A stretch of 28,951 nucleotides of DNA from Methanobacteriota archaeon (GCA_029977605.1 JAPOKN010000006.1:1-28951); one strand, 5' to 3'. Positions 7,590-14,248 are shown, counted from the stretch's first letter. Numbers and translations: made by a program. The notes: generated from the sequence alone by a model not told the origin.

Positions 7590-8543
7590 ATGGTCAATTA
7601 CGATGTTTTCAATGGAGATACAGATGGCATTTTTGCACGCCATCAACTTAGACTAGCTATTCCTTTAGATACAGTTAATATTAGTGGTGTTAAGAGAGAT
7701 GTTAATCTTCTTAGGCATGTCAAACCAGCCAAGGGCGATTTAGTAACTGTGATGGACATTTCTCATGCTAAGAATCGTAAAGATGTTTTACGAATTCTTG
7801 AATCTGGAGCAAAGGTTGAATATTTCGATCACCACGACCCTTCAGAGTTAATTGATCATCCAAACATTACATATCATATAGACACTGATCCACATATGAC
7901 TACAGGGAGAATTGTGGATTCTCATGTTAATGGTAAGAATCATATTTGGGCGATTGCAACAGCTTTTGGCGATAATCATTTTGATTTAGCTTATGAATTA
8001 GCTGTGGCGGAAGGCTTAGATCAAGGGAAAACTGAGCTTTTGAAAGAGATTGGTTTAGCTATTAATTACAATAGTTATGGTAAAACTGAGAAAGATTTGT
8101 TTGCAGCACCTCTTTTAGTATCTGAAATGCTTGAAGATTGTGGCGAAGACGTTTTTGCAATTTCAGACCACGAAATATTTTCAACTTTAGTATCCAACTT
8201 CCGTTCAGATATGAGTACTGCATCTTGTCAAGAGCCCTATTCCATACATGAAAAGGGAGTAATCTACAAGTTTCCTGATGAAGAATGGTCACATAGAATA
8301 ATGGGAACTTTTGGAAATCACCTGGTTAATTCTAACAAGGATTTAGCCTGTGCCATAGCAGTTACTAATTCAGACGGTACTTATCGAATTTCAGTCCGTT
8401 CTTCATTGAATAATCCCTACGGGGCAGGCAACCTCTGCAAAGCATTTGGAGGTGGGGGGAGAGAAAAGGCCGGTGGAATTAATAACCTAGAAGAAGGAGA
8501 TTTAGATAAATTTAAAAATGAGTTTGATAAGGTGTTTTCATGA
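7590..8543 (+). CDS. DHH-family phosphoesterase
   Basis: Mn-dependent phosphoesterase of the DHH superfamily, related to RecJ, NrnA and archaeal DHH nucleotidases. Motif I is YDVFNGDTDGI at residues 4-14, with the metal-binding Asp10 and Asp12. The DHH motif is FDHHDPSE. The C-terminal DHHA1 domain ends with the substrate-binding GGGGREKAGG. The length, about 317 aa, fits a stand-alone enzyme rather than RecJ. The ATG at 7590 is preferred because it places motif I at the usual distance from the N-terminus; an in-frame ATG at 7575 would overlap the sulfotransferase stop. Known members cleave oligonucleotides, cyclic dinucleotides or pAp. One attractive idea is that it degrades pAp, the by-product of the sulfotransferase encoded just upstream, but this is inference from neighbourhood. 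The start of the next gene overlaps its stop (ATGA). Confidence 0.88.
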   Translation: MVNYDVFNGDTDGIFARHQLRLAIPLDTVNISGVKRDVNLLRHVKPAKGDLVTVMDISHAKNRKDVLRILESGAKVEYFDHHDPSELIDHPNITYHIDTDPHMTTGRIVDSHVNGKNHIWAIATAFGDNHFDLAYELAVAEGLDQGKTELLKEIGLAINYNSYGKTEKDLFAAPLLVSEMLEDCGEDVFAISDHEIFSTLVSNFRSDMSTASCQEPYSIHEKGVIYKFPDEEWSHRIMGTFGNHLVNSNKDLACAIAVTNSDGTYRISVRSSLNNPYGAGNLCKAFGGGGREKAGGINNLEEGDLDKFKNEFDKVFS

Positions 8544-8911
8544 AAGCTCCAAATGAATTTATTCAAGAGTGGATTGAGACTGTTTGTTCTAATGATGCTA
8601 GTGAAATAGCAAATTTGTATAAAGAAGATGCCATTTTGCTAGGCACATTAGATAAAAGTGTTAGAGAAGGTAGGAATAAAATTAGGGAGTATTTTGATTT
8701 TTTTGTTAAGTTAAAGCCTTGTGGTGAAATTACTGAATTTGTTGAAAAGGATTATGAAAATGGGCGTTTTTGTGTAGTGAATGGAACTTATGACTTTAAT
8801 TTAGAAGAAGATGGTAAGCAATCTGTTGCACCTGCAAGATTTACTTTTGTTTTAGAACGTACTGGCGTTAAATGGATGATTCAATCCCATCATTCATCTA
8901 AGCAACCTTAG
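8540..8911 (+). CDS. NTF2-like / SnoaL-like protein
   Basis: Small single-domain protein of 123 aa with the NTF2-like cone fold. An N-terminal helix (EFIQEWIETV) is followed by the typical LYKEDAILLGTL segment, a central strand-rich part (GRFCVVNGTYDF) and a closing strand with WMIQSHHSS. The C-terminal HHS is common in SnoaL-like/SgcJ-EcaC-type proteins and in CaMKII-association-domain relatives. Such proteins bind small hydrophobic ligands or act as isomerases and hydrolases, and many have no known function. The start overlaps the DHH stop by 4 bp, so it is the last gene of the sulfotransferase-DHH transcript. The function is unassigned beyond the fold. Confidence 0.8.
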   Translation: MKAPNEFIQEWIETVCSNDASEIANLYKEDAILLGTLDKSVREGRNKIREYFDFFVKLKPCGEITEFVEKDYENGRFCVVNGTYDFNLEEDGKQSVAPARFTFVLERTGVKWMIQSHHSSKQP

Positions 8912-9166
8912 CAAATAAGCCTTGCAAACTTTTAAAAAAATCGTTGTTATTACAATCTAATCTTGGGCTGATTGGAAACGCAGTTCATGAATACTAGGCA
9001 ACGTATATTTCCAGTTGGCAACTGATACGTTGTTTTATCCGCAAAATGCAAGGGCATGGCATGTCGTCTACTTCAGAAAATAAATAGTTGATTTAATTGA
9101 AATTAAGAAACAATTTACGAGGTGAAAATCCTCTCAAATCTGCAAGCTCGGCAAGGTACGTGACCG
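8912..9166. other. Non-coding gap with several small inverted repeats
   Basis: No convincing coding frame on either strand. It holds a strong composite hairpin at 8999-9032 and a GAGG/CCTC stem-loop near 9120-9134. A TCGG/CCGA stem-loop lies just before the ATG at 9167. It was searched for tRNA cloverleaf and T-arm signals without success. It may contain the terminator of the sulfotransferase operon plus the leader of the orphan gene at 9167, or an unrecognised small RNA. Confidence 0.5.
8999..9036 (+). terminator. Composite hairpin followed by T4
   Basis: Outer stem CAACGTAT/ATACGTTG (8 bp, perfect) and inner stem CAGTT/AACTG with loop GGC. They are separated by a 5-nt bulge on the 5' side, with TTTT straight after. 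It sits 87 bp after the NTF2-like stop and looks like a transcript end. It could equally be part of a stable small RNA. Confidence 0.5.
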
Positions 9167-9598
9167 ATGAATCACATTTGGAAAGATATTTCTTTGGCAA
9201 CTCCTATGAAACGAAGAGCCAGAGTTTTTACACTTCGGCGTAAATTATCAAACAGTCTAAGGAAGAAATATGAATGCTGGAATATCTACATAACACCTCT
9301 AAGAGGAGGCAGATATGCAGGAACTAATTACATAAAGAAATACAGCAAAGATGAAAAACCACCACAAAAAATATGTTCAGTATTGGTTAATTTAAAAGAT
9401 GAAAAATCAATAGAATTTGCATCTAAATTAATGCATTATACTTCAGAATCATTAGATGAAGCTTTGAGAAATACGATATCTTTCGAAGAATTAATAAATT
9501 ATGTAAAAGAGAAACTTGGTTGCTATGAAAAAGAAGGCAAAATATACAACAATTTCACATCGAGTGGCAAACTAGTTCAAGGTTCGAAATCAGACTAA
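9167..9598 (+). CDS. Orphan basic hypothetical protein
   Basis: 143-codon frame with no recognised domain. The protein is Lys/Arg/Glu-rich and basic at the N-terminus (MKRRARVFTLRRKLSNSLRK from residue 14), which would suit nucleic-acid binding. Helix-like segments follow (SIEFASKLMHYTSESLDEAL, FEELINYVKEKL). No signal peptide or membrane segment is visible. The ATG at 9167 follows an in-frame stop. An internal ATG at 9206 (Met14) is an alternative start and would leave more of the upstream hairpins as untranslated leader. It is isolated between two terminator-like structures and has no obvious partner. That setting, and the lack of resemblance to core archaeal proteins, suggests an accessory gene. 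The coding call is probable, not certain. Confidence 0.6.
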   Translation: MNHIWKDISLATPMKRRARVFTLRRKLSNSLRKKYECWNIYITPLRGGRYAGTNYIKKYSKDEKPPQKICSVLVNLKDEKSIEFASKLMHYTSESLDEALRNTISFEELINYVKEKLGCYEKEGKIYNNFTSSGKLVQGSKSD

Positions 9599-9606
9599 TT
9601 TTTACT

Positions 9607-9654
9607 GCGGAAAACGAGTTTCCAAGAAGTAGGATTTGTCATGTCCGCTGTTTT
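9607..9654 (+). terminator. Terminator-like inverted repeat after the orphan gene
   Basis: GCGGA at 9607-9611 pairs with TCCGC at 9644-9648, followed by TG and TTTT. A competing short stem, GGAAA/TTTCC (9609-9623), overlaps it. It lies between the orphan gene and the SDR promoter. Confidence 0.35.
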
Positions 9655-9668
9655 ATTATTACCTAACC

Positions 9669-9676
9669 TTAATATG
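9669..9676 (+). promoter_or_regulatory. TATA box of the SDR gene
   Basis: TTAATATG centred about 24.5 bp before the ATG at 9697, which suggests a leaderless transcript. Confidence 0.45.
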
Positions 9677-9696
9677 CCACTATTTTTTGAAATAAC

Positions 9697-10422
9697 ATGG
9701 TAAAAAGCATAGCCATCGTCGGGGGGTCAAGCGATATTGCAAAATCTACAATTTCCAGCATGTCTGCTGATAATTACAAATTTCATGTATTGGTAAGAGA
9801 TGATTCATACACAGATGAATTATCCGCCTTAGGAGTAAGTGTAGTCTTAGGCGACGCAACCTCTGAGGAGGATATCAAAAATTTTATTTCCAGAGTGAAA
9901 GAGTCTGGAGAAATTCATGCGATTTTGCACTGTGTGGGTTCTTTTGCAGTAAGGCCACCTCATGCTATGAACAAAGAAGCCTTTGAAACAGTAATTAGTA
10001 CAAATCTTACTTCAGCATTTCTCACGTTATCTATTGCCGGAAAGGCTATGCTAAGTCAAGGACATGGCAGAATGGTTTTCATGTCTAGTGTCGCAGGATC
10101 GTTAGGATTAGTAAATCACGAGGCTATATCTGCAGCTAAAGGAGGTATTGAATCAATGGTCAGATCAGCAGCAGCAACATATGCAAATCGTGGGTTGAGA
10201 ATCAATGCGGTAGCTCCAGGGTTAACAGATACAAAGCTTGCATCTCCTATAATGTCAAATGAAACAGCTTCACAGGCAGCTTCACAAAAAATTCCTATCA
10301 AAAGAGTAGGGCAGAAAGAAGAAGTTGCTAATGTTATCAAGTGGTTACTAATAGAAGCACCAGAAAATTTTACAGGGCAAATCCTCCACACAGACGGTGG
10401 AATGTCTAACGTTTTAGTTTAG
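9697..10422 (+). CDS. Short-chain dehydrogenase/reductase with atypical active site
   Basis: NAD(P)-binding Rossmann protein of the classical SDR family, 241 aa. The nucleotide-binding loop is GGSSDIAKS at residues 9-17. The structural Asn (STNLTSA) is at 103. The Ser motif MSSVAGS is at 129-135, and the C-terminal part has APGLTDT and TDGGMS. The catalytic YxxxK element reads ISAAK (residues 144-148): Lys148 is kept, but Ile stands where Tyr is expected. A group of SDRs with an NHEAI(A/S)AAK motif shares this feature, so it is a family trait and not a random mutation. Either the proton donor is supplied differently or the protein is not a classical dehydrogenase. The substrate is unknown. 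It is a single gene with its own TATA box. Confidence 0.88.
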   Translation: MVKSIAIVGGSSDIAKSTISSMSADNYKFHVLVRDDSYTDELSALGVSVVLGDATSEEDIKNFISRVKESGEIHAILHCVGSFAVRPPHAMNKEAFETVISTNLTSAFLTLSIAGKAMLSQGHGRMVFMSSVAGSLGLVNHEAISAAKGGIESMVRSAAATYANRGLRINAVAPGLTDTKLASPIMSNETASQAASQKIPIKRVGQKEEVANVIKWLLIEAPENFTGQILHTDGGMSNVLV

Positions 10423-10430
10423 TAATTAGC

Positions 10431-10592
10431 TTAGTCATCGGTCTTTATACGGAAGGCAAAGTATAAGCAGACTGCAGAGATCCAACTTCCAAATATTACG
10501 AATTCCCAGGCTATTCTATCATCTTTAGTGGGGTACACCCACAATAGCGGCGAGATAGCAAAAAGAAAGGCTAAAGCCGCTACAAAGTACAA
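10431..10592 (-). CDS. Two-helix small membrane protein
   Basis: A 53-codon frame ending at a TAA at 10431-10433, not followed by another gene on this strand. The protein begins M(TTG)YFVAALAFLFAISPLLWVY, a first membrane helix. A short polar loop with PTKDDR comes next, then a second helix (FVIFGSWISAVCLYFAF) and a charged RIKTDD tail. This pattern and the absence of stop codons indicate a real small protein. No ATG is available. The TTG at 10592 lies about 24 bp after a TATA-like TTAATAAAAA (minus strand), which supports it as a leaderless start. The frame stays open seven further codons upstream and contains an ATA (10614-10616) followed by KISGKII, where a start would look natural. The function is unknown; it may be a small transporter subunit or membrane-stress peptide. 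It is divergent from the candidate ncRNA. Confidence 0.6.
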   Translation of the reverse strand: MYFVAALAFLFAISPLLWVYPTKDDRIAWEFVIFGSWISAVCLYFAFRIKTDD

Positions 10593-10625
10593 AATTATTT
10601 TGCCACTAATTTTTATTAATTAATT

Positions 10626-10634
10626 CATATTTTA
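10626..10634 (+). promoter_or_regulatory. TATA-like box of the candidate ncRNA
   Basis: CATATTTTA centred near 10630, about 25 bp before the point (10655-10659) where the sequence changes abruptly from AT-rich to GC-rich. It supports plus-strand transcription of the structured element. Confidence 0.35.
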
Positions 10635-10657
10635 CTTTACATCCATTAGTAATCAAA

Positions 10658-10870
10658 GTGGCCGCCCGAGGACGGCCTTTACCCCAAACCTAACGAGCAC
10701 CATCATCGTTTCAGGGCTCTGACCCGGTTTGGGAAATGTAAGACTCCGGGGTTGTCCCTTCCATCACTAATCCGGTGGGGACCCAATGGAGTCATGTATG
10801 CAATCTATTGCTCAGGACATCATAAATCAGCCCTGCCTTCGAAGTTTGCGACTGATTCTAAGCAGCCTAG
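10658..10870 (+). ncRNA. Candidate structured non-coding RNA of unknown class
   Basis: About 210 bp, clearly more GC-rich than the surrounding AT-rich DNA, with no sensible reading frame and many perfect stems. Helix A is GGCCG/CGGCC (10659-10677). Helix B is CCCAAACC/GGTTTGGG (10683-10733), enclosing two hairpins, AACGA/TCGTT and TCAG/CTGA, as a three-way junction. Helix C is GACTCC/GGAGTC (10742-10793), enclosing GTCCC/GGGAC and a CATC/GGTG stem. Helix D is AATCAG/CTGATT (10826-10857). One stem of helix C needs a U-G pair on the plus strand but would be C-A on the minus strand, which favours plus. It lies 57 bp upstream of prefoldin alpha and ftsY. The conserved SRP-RNA helix 8 (GGAA with AGCAG) and the RNase P core (GAGGAAAGTCC, ACAGAA) were not found, so it is left unassigned. 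The strand is not certain. Confidence 0.5.
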
Positions 10871-10896
10871 TAATTATGGTTAATGTTTTGGCATGG

Positions 10897-10907
10897 TTAT
10901 TTTAAAC
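10897..10907 (+). promoter_or_regulatory. TATA box of the prefoldin-ftsY operon
   Basis: TTATTTTAAAC centred 25 bp before the ATG at 10927, so a leaderless mRNA is likely. Read on the minus strand (GTTTAAAATAA) it could also drive transcription into the ncRNA region, which keeps the strand of that RNA open. Confidence 0.45.
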
Positions 10908-10926
10908 ACCCAGAAATGGAACATTA

Positions 10927-11343
10927 ATGTCTGATTCTGATGTTGAGCTTCGGAGACTCGTTAATGCACTACCACAATACGAAGAGCAAATTCGTTATTG
11001 GGAGTCTCAGCTAGATGCTATATCCAATGTAAAGGCAGATATTTTCCAAGCACAGGATACCATTAATGGAATGATTAAATCTGAAAAGAGTAATGAAATG
11101 CTTGTTCCTGTCGGGCATAATACTTCTATTTTTGCTACTATAGAGGATATGGATCGAGTTTTGGTAGGAATAGGTTCAAGAGTTTACATGGAAACTACAA
11201 GAGAAGATTCTCTAAATCGTCTAAACAAAAGGTTAGACGATTTGAATACGGCATCACAAACTTATCAGAATAATCTAGTAAAAACACAACAGGAATATAG
11301 TTCAATCCGAGGAAAGATTGAATCTTTACAAGGAGTTCAATAA
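10927..11343 (+). CDS. pfdA: Prefoldin subunit alpha
   Basis: Alpha subunit of the hexameric archaeal prefoldin (two alpha, four beta), an ATP-independent holdase that captures unfolded proteins and passes them to the thermosome. The 138-residue length fits. Long coiled-coil helices flank a central beta region containing VPVGHNTSIFATI, the prefoldin hairpin signature (usually a VP-G motif), and GIGSRVYMETTREDS. The C-terminal helix is heptad-like. The TAATG junction with ftsY overlaps by one base, so translation is coupled. The pairing of prefoldin alpha with ftsY is a classic conserved archaeal arrangement (often downstream of L31e/L39e/eIF6/L18a), here without those ribosomal genes. It links co-translational folding and targeting. 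Confidence 0.93.
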   Translation: MSDSDVELRRLVNALPQYEEQIRYWESQLDAISNVKADIFQAQDTINGMIKSEKSNEMLVPVGHNTSIFATIEDMDRVLVGIGSRVYMETTREDSLNRLNKRLDDLNTASQTYQNNLVKTQQEYSSIRGKIESLQGVQ

Positions 11344-12299
11344 TGTTTAGGGCACTAAGAGAAAAATTACTGGGAGCTAGTAAACAGGCAGAAGAAGAAC
11401 TTGATCCGAAATTGAATTTGGATTACGAAACATTTAGGCCTGAAGAAAGAGAGAGCGGAGCCGTAATTAGAGAATCACACTTGGAAAACGTTCTTTGGGA
11501 AATGGAATTAGCTTTACTTCAATCAGATGTAGCTATGGAAGCTCTCGAAGATATGAAAGCAATAATCAAAAAACGTTTGGTTGGTTTGAGAGTTGAAAAC
11601 CGTTCAGAAATTGTACCAACAATTGAAAAAGCCCTAAAGGCTAGTTTGGTAGAGTTATTATCTAAAAATGTATTTAATCCTGATATTTTACTAGAAGATA
11701 GAGAAACTCCGTTGGTAGTTGTATTTGTTGGAGTTAATGGTACTGGAAAAACAACAAGTATTGCAAGAATTACTCATTGGCTTAAGGAAAATGGGAAGAG
11801 TGTAGTTTTAGCAGCTGCAGATACTTTCAGGGCTGGAGCGATAGAGCAATTAGATTTACATGCAACAAAATTAGGTTGTAAAATAATTAAACATCAATCA
11901 GGAGGAGATCCTGCCGCAGTGGCTTTTGATGCAGTTGAGCATGCAAAAGCAAAGCATAGGGACATTGTTCTAATAGATACAGCAGGAAGAATGCAAACAA
12001 ACTCTAATTTGATGGATGAAATGAAAAAGATACGAAGAGTAGCAAGTCCAGATTTAGTTATATTCGTAGGAGATTCATTAGCAGGTAATGATGCAGTTGA
12101 ACAAGCTAAGAAGTTCCACGAAGCAGTGGATATTGATGCAGTTGTTCTAACTAAATTAGATGTTGATGCGAAAGGCGGAGCTGCACTCAGCATATCTTCG
12201 GCAATTGATAAGCCAATAGCTTTCGTAGGAATAGGTCAAGAATATGAAGATATCATGCCGTTTGATGCCGCTTGGATTGTTGAAAGAATATTCAGTTAA
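11343..12299 (+). CDS. ftsY: Signal recognition particle receptor FtsY
   Basis: SRP receptor GTPase that docks ribosome-nascent-chain-SRP complexes at the membrane. The protein has 318 aa, the short archaeal form. A helical N domain comes first (residues 40-115, including LENVLWEMELALLQSDVAME). The G domain follows with P-loop GVNGTGKTT at 130-138, DTFRAGA, DTAGR, TKLD and the closing FVGIGQ. Only a short charged N-terminal segment precedes the N domain; there is no long acidic A domain. The start overlaps the stop of prefoldin alpha by one base. Its direct RNA partner in the cell is 7S RNA, which makes the unassigned structured RNA next door noteworthy, but the SRP motifs are missing there. 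Confidence 0.96.
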   Translation: MFRALREKLLGASKQAEEELDPKLNLDYETFRPEERESGAVIRESHLENVLWEMELALLQSDVAMEALEDMKAIIKKRLVGLRVENRSEIVPTIEKALKASLVELLSKNVFNPDILLEDRETPLVVVFVGVNGTGKTTSIARITHWLKENGKSVVLAAADTFRAGAIEQLDLHATKLGCKIIKHQSGGDPAAVAFDAVEHAKAKHRDIVLIDTAGRMQTNSNLMDEMKKIRRVASPDLVIFVGDSLAGNDAVEQAKKFHEAVDIDAVVLTKLDVDAKGGAALSISSAIDKPIAFVGIGQEYEDIMPFDAAWIVERIFS

Positions 12300-12328
12300 G
12301 ATTTATATTCCATGCACATTGGAAATAT

Positions 12329-12625
12329 ATGATAATTTACGAAGTAAATTTGCATGTTGATGCTATCGCAGCAGATGAATATTCAGAATGGCTAGGTCCA
12401 CACATCGAGCAAATATTGGACATACAAGGTTTTCATAAAGCGGAATGGTTTGTTTGTGATTCAGATGATGACAAAGTCCATTGGTCTATTAGATATCATC
12501 TATACAATAGAGACTCTTTAGTGGATTATCAGAAAAATCATGCACCAGCTTTAATTCAAGAAGGAATAGATAAATTTGGTAAATACTTGACAAGCGATAG
12601 GAGAGTAATGCAGCTTAAGAATTAA
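12329..12625 (+). CDS. DUF4286 family protein
   Basis: Small cytosolic protein of 98 aa with the DUF4286 pattern: an opening strand MIIYEVNLHVD, then EYSEWLGPHIEQIL, then a strand with WSIRYHLYNRDSL and DYQKNHAP, and a final ALIQEGIDKFGKYL helix. The family has a ferredoxin-like (dimeric alpha-beta barrel) appearance and no established function. The ATG at 12329 has no clear Shine-Dalgarno sequence. It lies 29 bp after ftsY, so it may be the last gene of the prefoldin-ftsY transcript. Its stop overlaps the 3' end of the convergent reductase gene by 4 bp. Confidence 0.8.
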   Translation: MIIYEVNLHVDAIAADEYSEWLGPHIEQILDIQGFHKAEWFVCDSDDDKVHWSIRYHLYNRDSLVDYQKNHAPALIQEGIDKFGKYLTSDRRVMQLKN

Positions 12626-13845
12626 CCTAAACCAAAGTAAGGATATCTTATTGCATCAAATACTGCCCTAGTGATTGGTTTTCTTTTTCCAAGTCCACCA
12701 GGCGTTACACCTAAAAATAAATCAGCAAAAATTTCACACAGCTTCTCATCGCGAGTTCCATAGTAAACCATCCTTTCAGGTAATTTCAGTGCCATAAGTG
12801 CGAAGAAAGATAAATCTCTCAATTCTTTACCGAATACTTTGTTCCAATCACGATGATATTGATCTAAATTCTTTTGTGAGAAATCATTAGTTTCTAAGGC
12901 TTTTTTGATAGTGTCAATTGCAATCTTACCTGCGTGCATTCCATAATATATTCCCTCACCAGAAAGTGGAGACACCATTCCGGCTGAATCTCCCACGAGT
13001 AAAGTATAGTCCATGGTTGTAGCCTTTATTGGTCCATCAAGAGGAAGAGGTGCACCTTTCACAGGAGGAACTTCCTGATCCTTTGGGAAATACCCGTCTT
13101 CTTTCAATAAGTTAATGTAATCTGTCCATATCTCTTTGATTTTTATGGATTTAATTGTTCTGTTGTATCCTCCAAACCCAATGTTCAATATTTCTTTTTT
13201 TGGGAAAACCCAGCCATATCCTTCGATTCCACCTGGCTTGAAATGTACAAGTAATGAGCTATTTTTACTGTAAGTTTTGTCAATAAATTCTTTTCCAACG
13301 TGCGGTTCCCACATCAGTGCAGTTCCCATTTGGCTGTCGCTCCAAGGTTTGATGTTTCTTTTTTCTCTAATCATTGAGGCTAACTTATCAGCTGGACCGG
13401 TGGCGCCAACAACCATTTTACCTTTGAAGTCGCCATTTGAAGTTTTTACCGTAACTCCTCCATTAAATTCATAATCTTTGATTCGAGTTTGAGTCAAAAT
13501 TTCAGCACCTACATCTCTGGCAGCTTCCAAAACTGCATTATCAAATACGGTTCTTGTAATGTTCCAAGGAGTTCCTACTGGAAATTCATAGTCTATTTGA
13601 TATTTCATTGATGGAGAGTAGAGATTAACGTCTCGTGATGGACATTCAATAATAGGTTTGATGTATTTTTCTAATTCAGGTAATTCATCAAAGAGTCTTG
13701 CGGTCAATAATCCACCACAAGCTTTGTCTCTTGGGAATTTGGATTTATCTAATAATAAAACTTTCATACCTGCTTTAGCAGCATAAAAGGCAGTAGTTGA
13801 TCCTGCAGGACCTCCTCCGCATACGATTACGTCATATTCAGTCAT
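12622..13845 (-). CDS. Geranylgeranyl reductase family flavoprotein (archaeal lipid saturation)
   Basis: FAD-dependent reductase of the geranylgeranyl-reductase/digeranylgeranylglycerophospholipid-reductase family. It saturates the isoprenoid chains of archaeal ether lipids, or isoprenoid quinone side chains. The 407 aa length fits the family. The N-terminal FAD-binding GGGPAGS motif is at residues 10-16, followed by DKSKFPRDKACGG with the conserved Cys-Gly-Gly. The family YxWxFP-type motif appears as GYGWVFP, and the FAD-contacting GDSAGMVSPLSGEGI lies in the last third. The C-terminal part is the substrate-binding cap. It lies downstream of cutA on the same strand with an 8-bp overlap, so the two are co-transcribed. 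The exact substrate, phospholipid or quinone, cannot be decided from sequence. Confidence 0.9.
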   Translation of the reverse strand: MTEYDVIVCGGGPAGSTTAFYAAKAGMKVLLLDKSKFPRDKACGGLLTARLFDELPELEKYIKPIIECPSRDVNLYSPSMKYQIDYEFPVGTPWNITRTVFDNAVLEAARDVGAEILTQTRIKDYEFNGGVTVKTSNGDFKGKMVVGATGPADKLASMIREKRNIKPWSDSQMGTALMWEPHVGKEFIDKTYSKNSSLLVHFKPGGIEGYGWVFPKKEILNIGFGGYNRTIKSIKIKEIWTDYINLLKEDGYFPKDQEVPPVKGAPLPLDGPIKATTMDYTLLVGDSAGMVSPLSGEGIYYGMHAGKIAIDTIKKALETNDFSQKNLDQYHRDWNKVFGKELRDLSFFALMALKLPERMVYYGTRDEKLCEIFADLFLGVTPGGLGKRKPITRAVFDAIRYPYFGLG

Positions 13846-14143
13846 TATTGTTTACCCAATCCTTGAAAGGTTTGTGCGAATCATCCCAGGGGAATGATAC
13901 GATAGCAGGCATGGAGTAGGGGTGGTTTTTAACGATATACTTTTCTAACTCATCAAATTTTTTCTTGGAAGTTTTAATCAAAATGATGTGCTCAGTATCG
14001 TCCCTTAGCTCACCTTCCCATGAATAAATCGTTCTAACTGGCCAAAAGTTACAGCATGACCCTAACTTAGCCACTACAATTTCTTTTGCAAGAGTTTCTG
14101 CACTTTTCTCGTCTGGTGCTGTAGTGTAGACAGTTATACTCAT
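13838..14143 (-). CDS. cutA: Divalent-cation tolerance protein CutA
   Basis: Trimeric ferredoxin-like protein of the CutA1 family, 101 aa. Family features are an opening strand with TTAPDEKSAETLAKEIV, then KLGSCCNFWPVRTIYSWEGEL, containing the conserved Cys and the IYSWEG signature. HPYSMPAIVSFP, the PY-P-I core, follows. The closing segment contains YxxWv-like DWV. The role is debated; it was named for copper tolerance and binds divalent metals in vitro. The ATG at 14143 lies 26 bp from a TATA box that also fits the divergent L7Ae operon. It overlaps the reductase gene by 8 bp, forming a two-gene operon. Confidence 0.93.
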   Translation of the reverse strand: MSITVYTTAPDEKSAETLAKEIVVAKLGSCCNFWPVRTIYSWEGELRDDTEHIILIKTSKKKFDELEKYIVKNHPYSMPAIVSFPWDDSHKPFKDWVNNND

Positions 14144-14164
14144 TCATTATTCATTTCGAGCATG

Positions 14165-14173
14165 TATTAAATA
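14165..14173. promoter_or_regulatory. Shared TATA box between cutA and the L7Ae operon
   Basis: TATTAAATA centred at 14169. The cutA ATG lies 26 bp to the left (leaderless). The predicted plus-strand start point is near 14193, giving the L7Ae mRNA a leader of about 55 nt. A C-tract (14176-14180) follows directly on the plus side. Confidence 0.5.
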
Positions 14174-14217
14174 GTCCCCCTTTCGTAGCGAACAACTCGC
14201 GTTTAACCCGTGATTAA

Positions 14218-14241
14218 TGAAGACAAACGTCTGAAAGAGGT
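14218..14241 (+). promoter_or_regulatory. Candidate K-turn and Shine-Dalgarno in the L7Ae leader
   Basis: TGA (14218-14220), then stem AGAC/GTCT with loop AAAC, then GA (14233-14234). This is the layout of a K-turn: tandem sheared G-A pairs flanking a non-canonical stem, as in box C/D RNA. The GAGGT Shine-Dalgarno (14237-14241) follows at once, 7 bp before the ATG at 14249. L7Ae binds K-turns, so it could repress its own translation here. The outer C-stem is weak, which is the main doubt. Confidence 0.4.
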
Positions 14242-14248
14242 AAAAAAA

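Noticed and set aside
9575..9598. GGTTCGAAATC as a tRNA T-arm
   Set aside because: The flanking bases do not pair as a T-stem, no acceptor or anticodon stem is present, and the stretch lies inside the orphan reading frame.
10658..10870. Calling the structured element SRP RNA or RNase P RNA
   Set aside because: Both strands were read for the SRP helix-8 signature (GGAA tetraloop with AGCAG) and for RNase P core motifs (GAGGAAAGTCC, ACAGAA...GGCTTA); none was found in the right context. It is left as unassigned ncRNA.
14210..14248. GTG at 14210 as the L7Ae start
   Set aside because: It would add 13 residues not seen in the family, and a good Shine-Dalgarno stands before the ATG at 14249.
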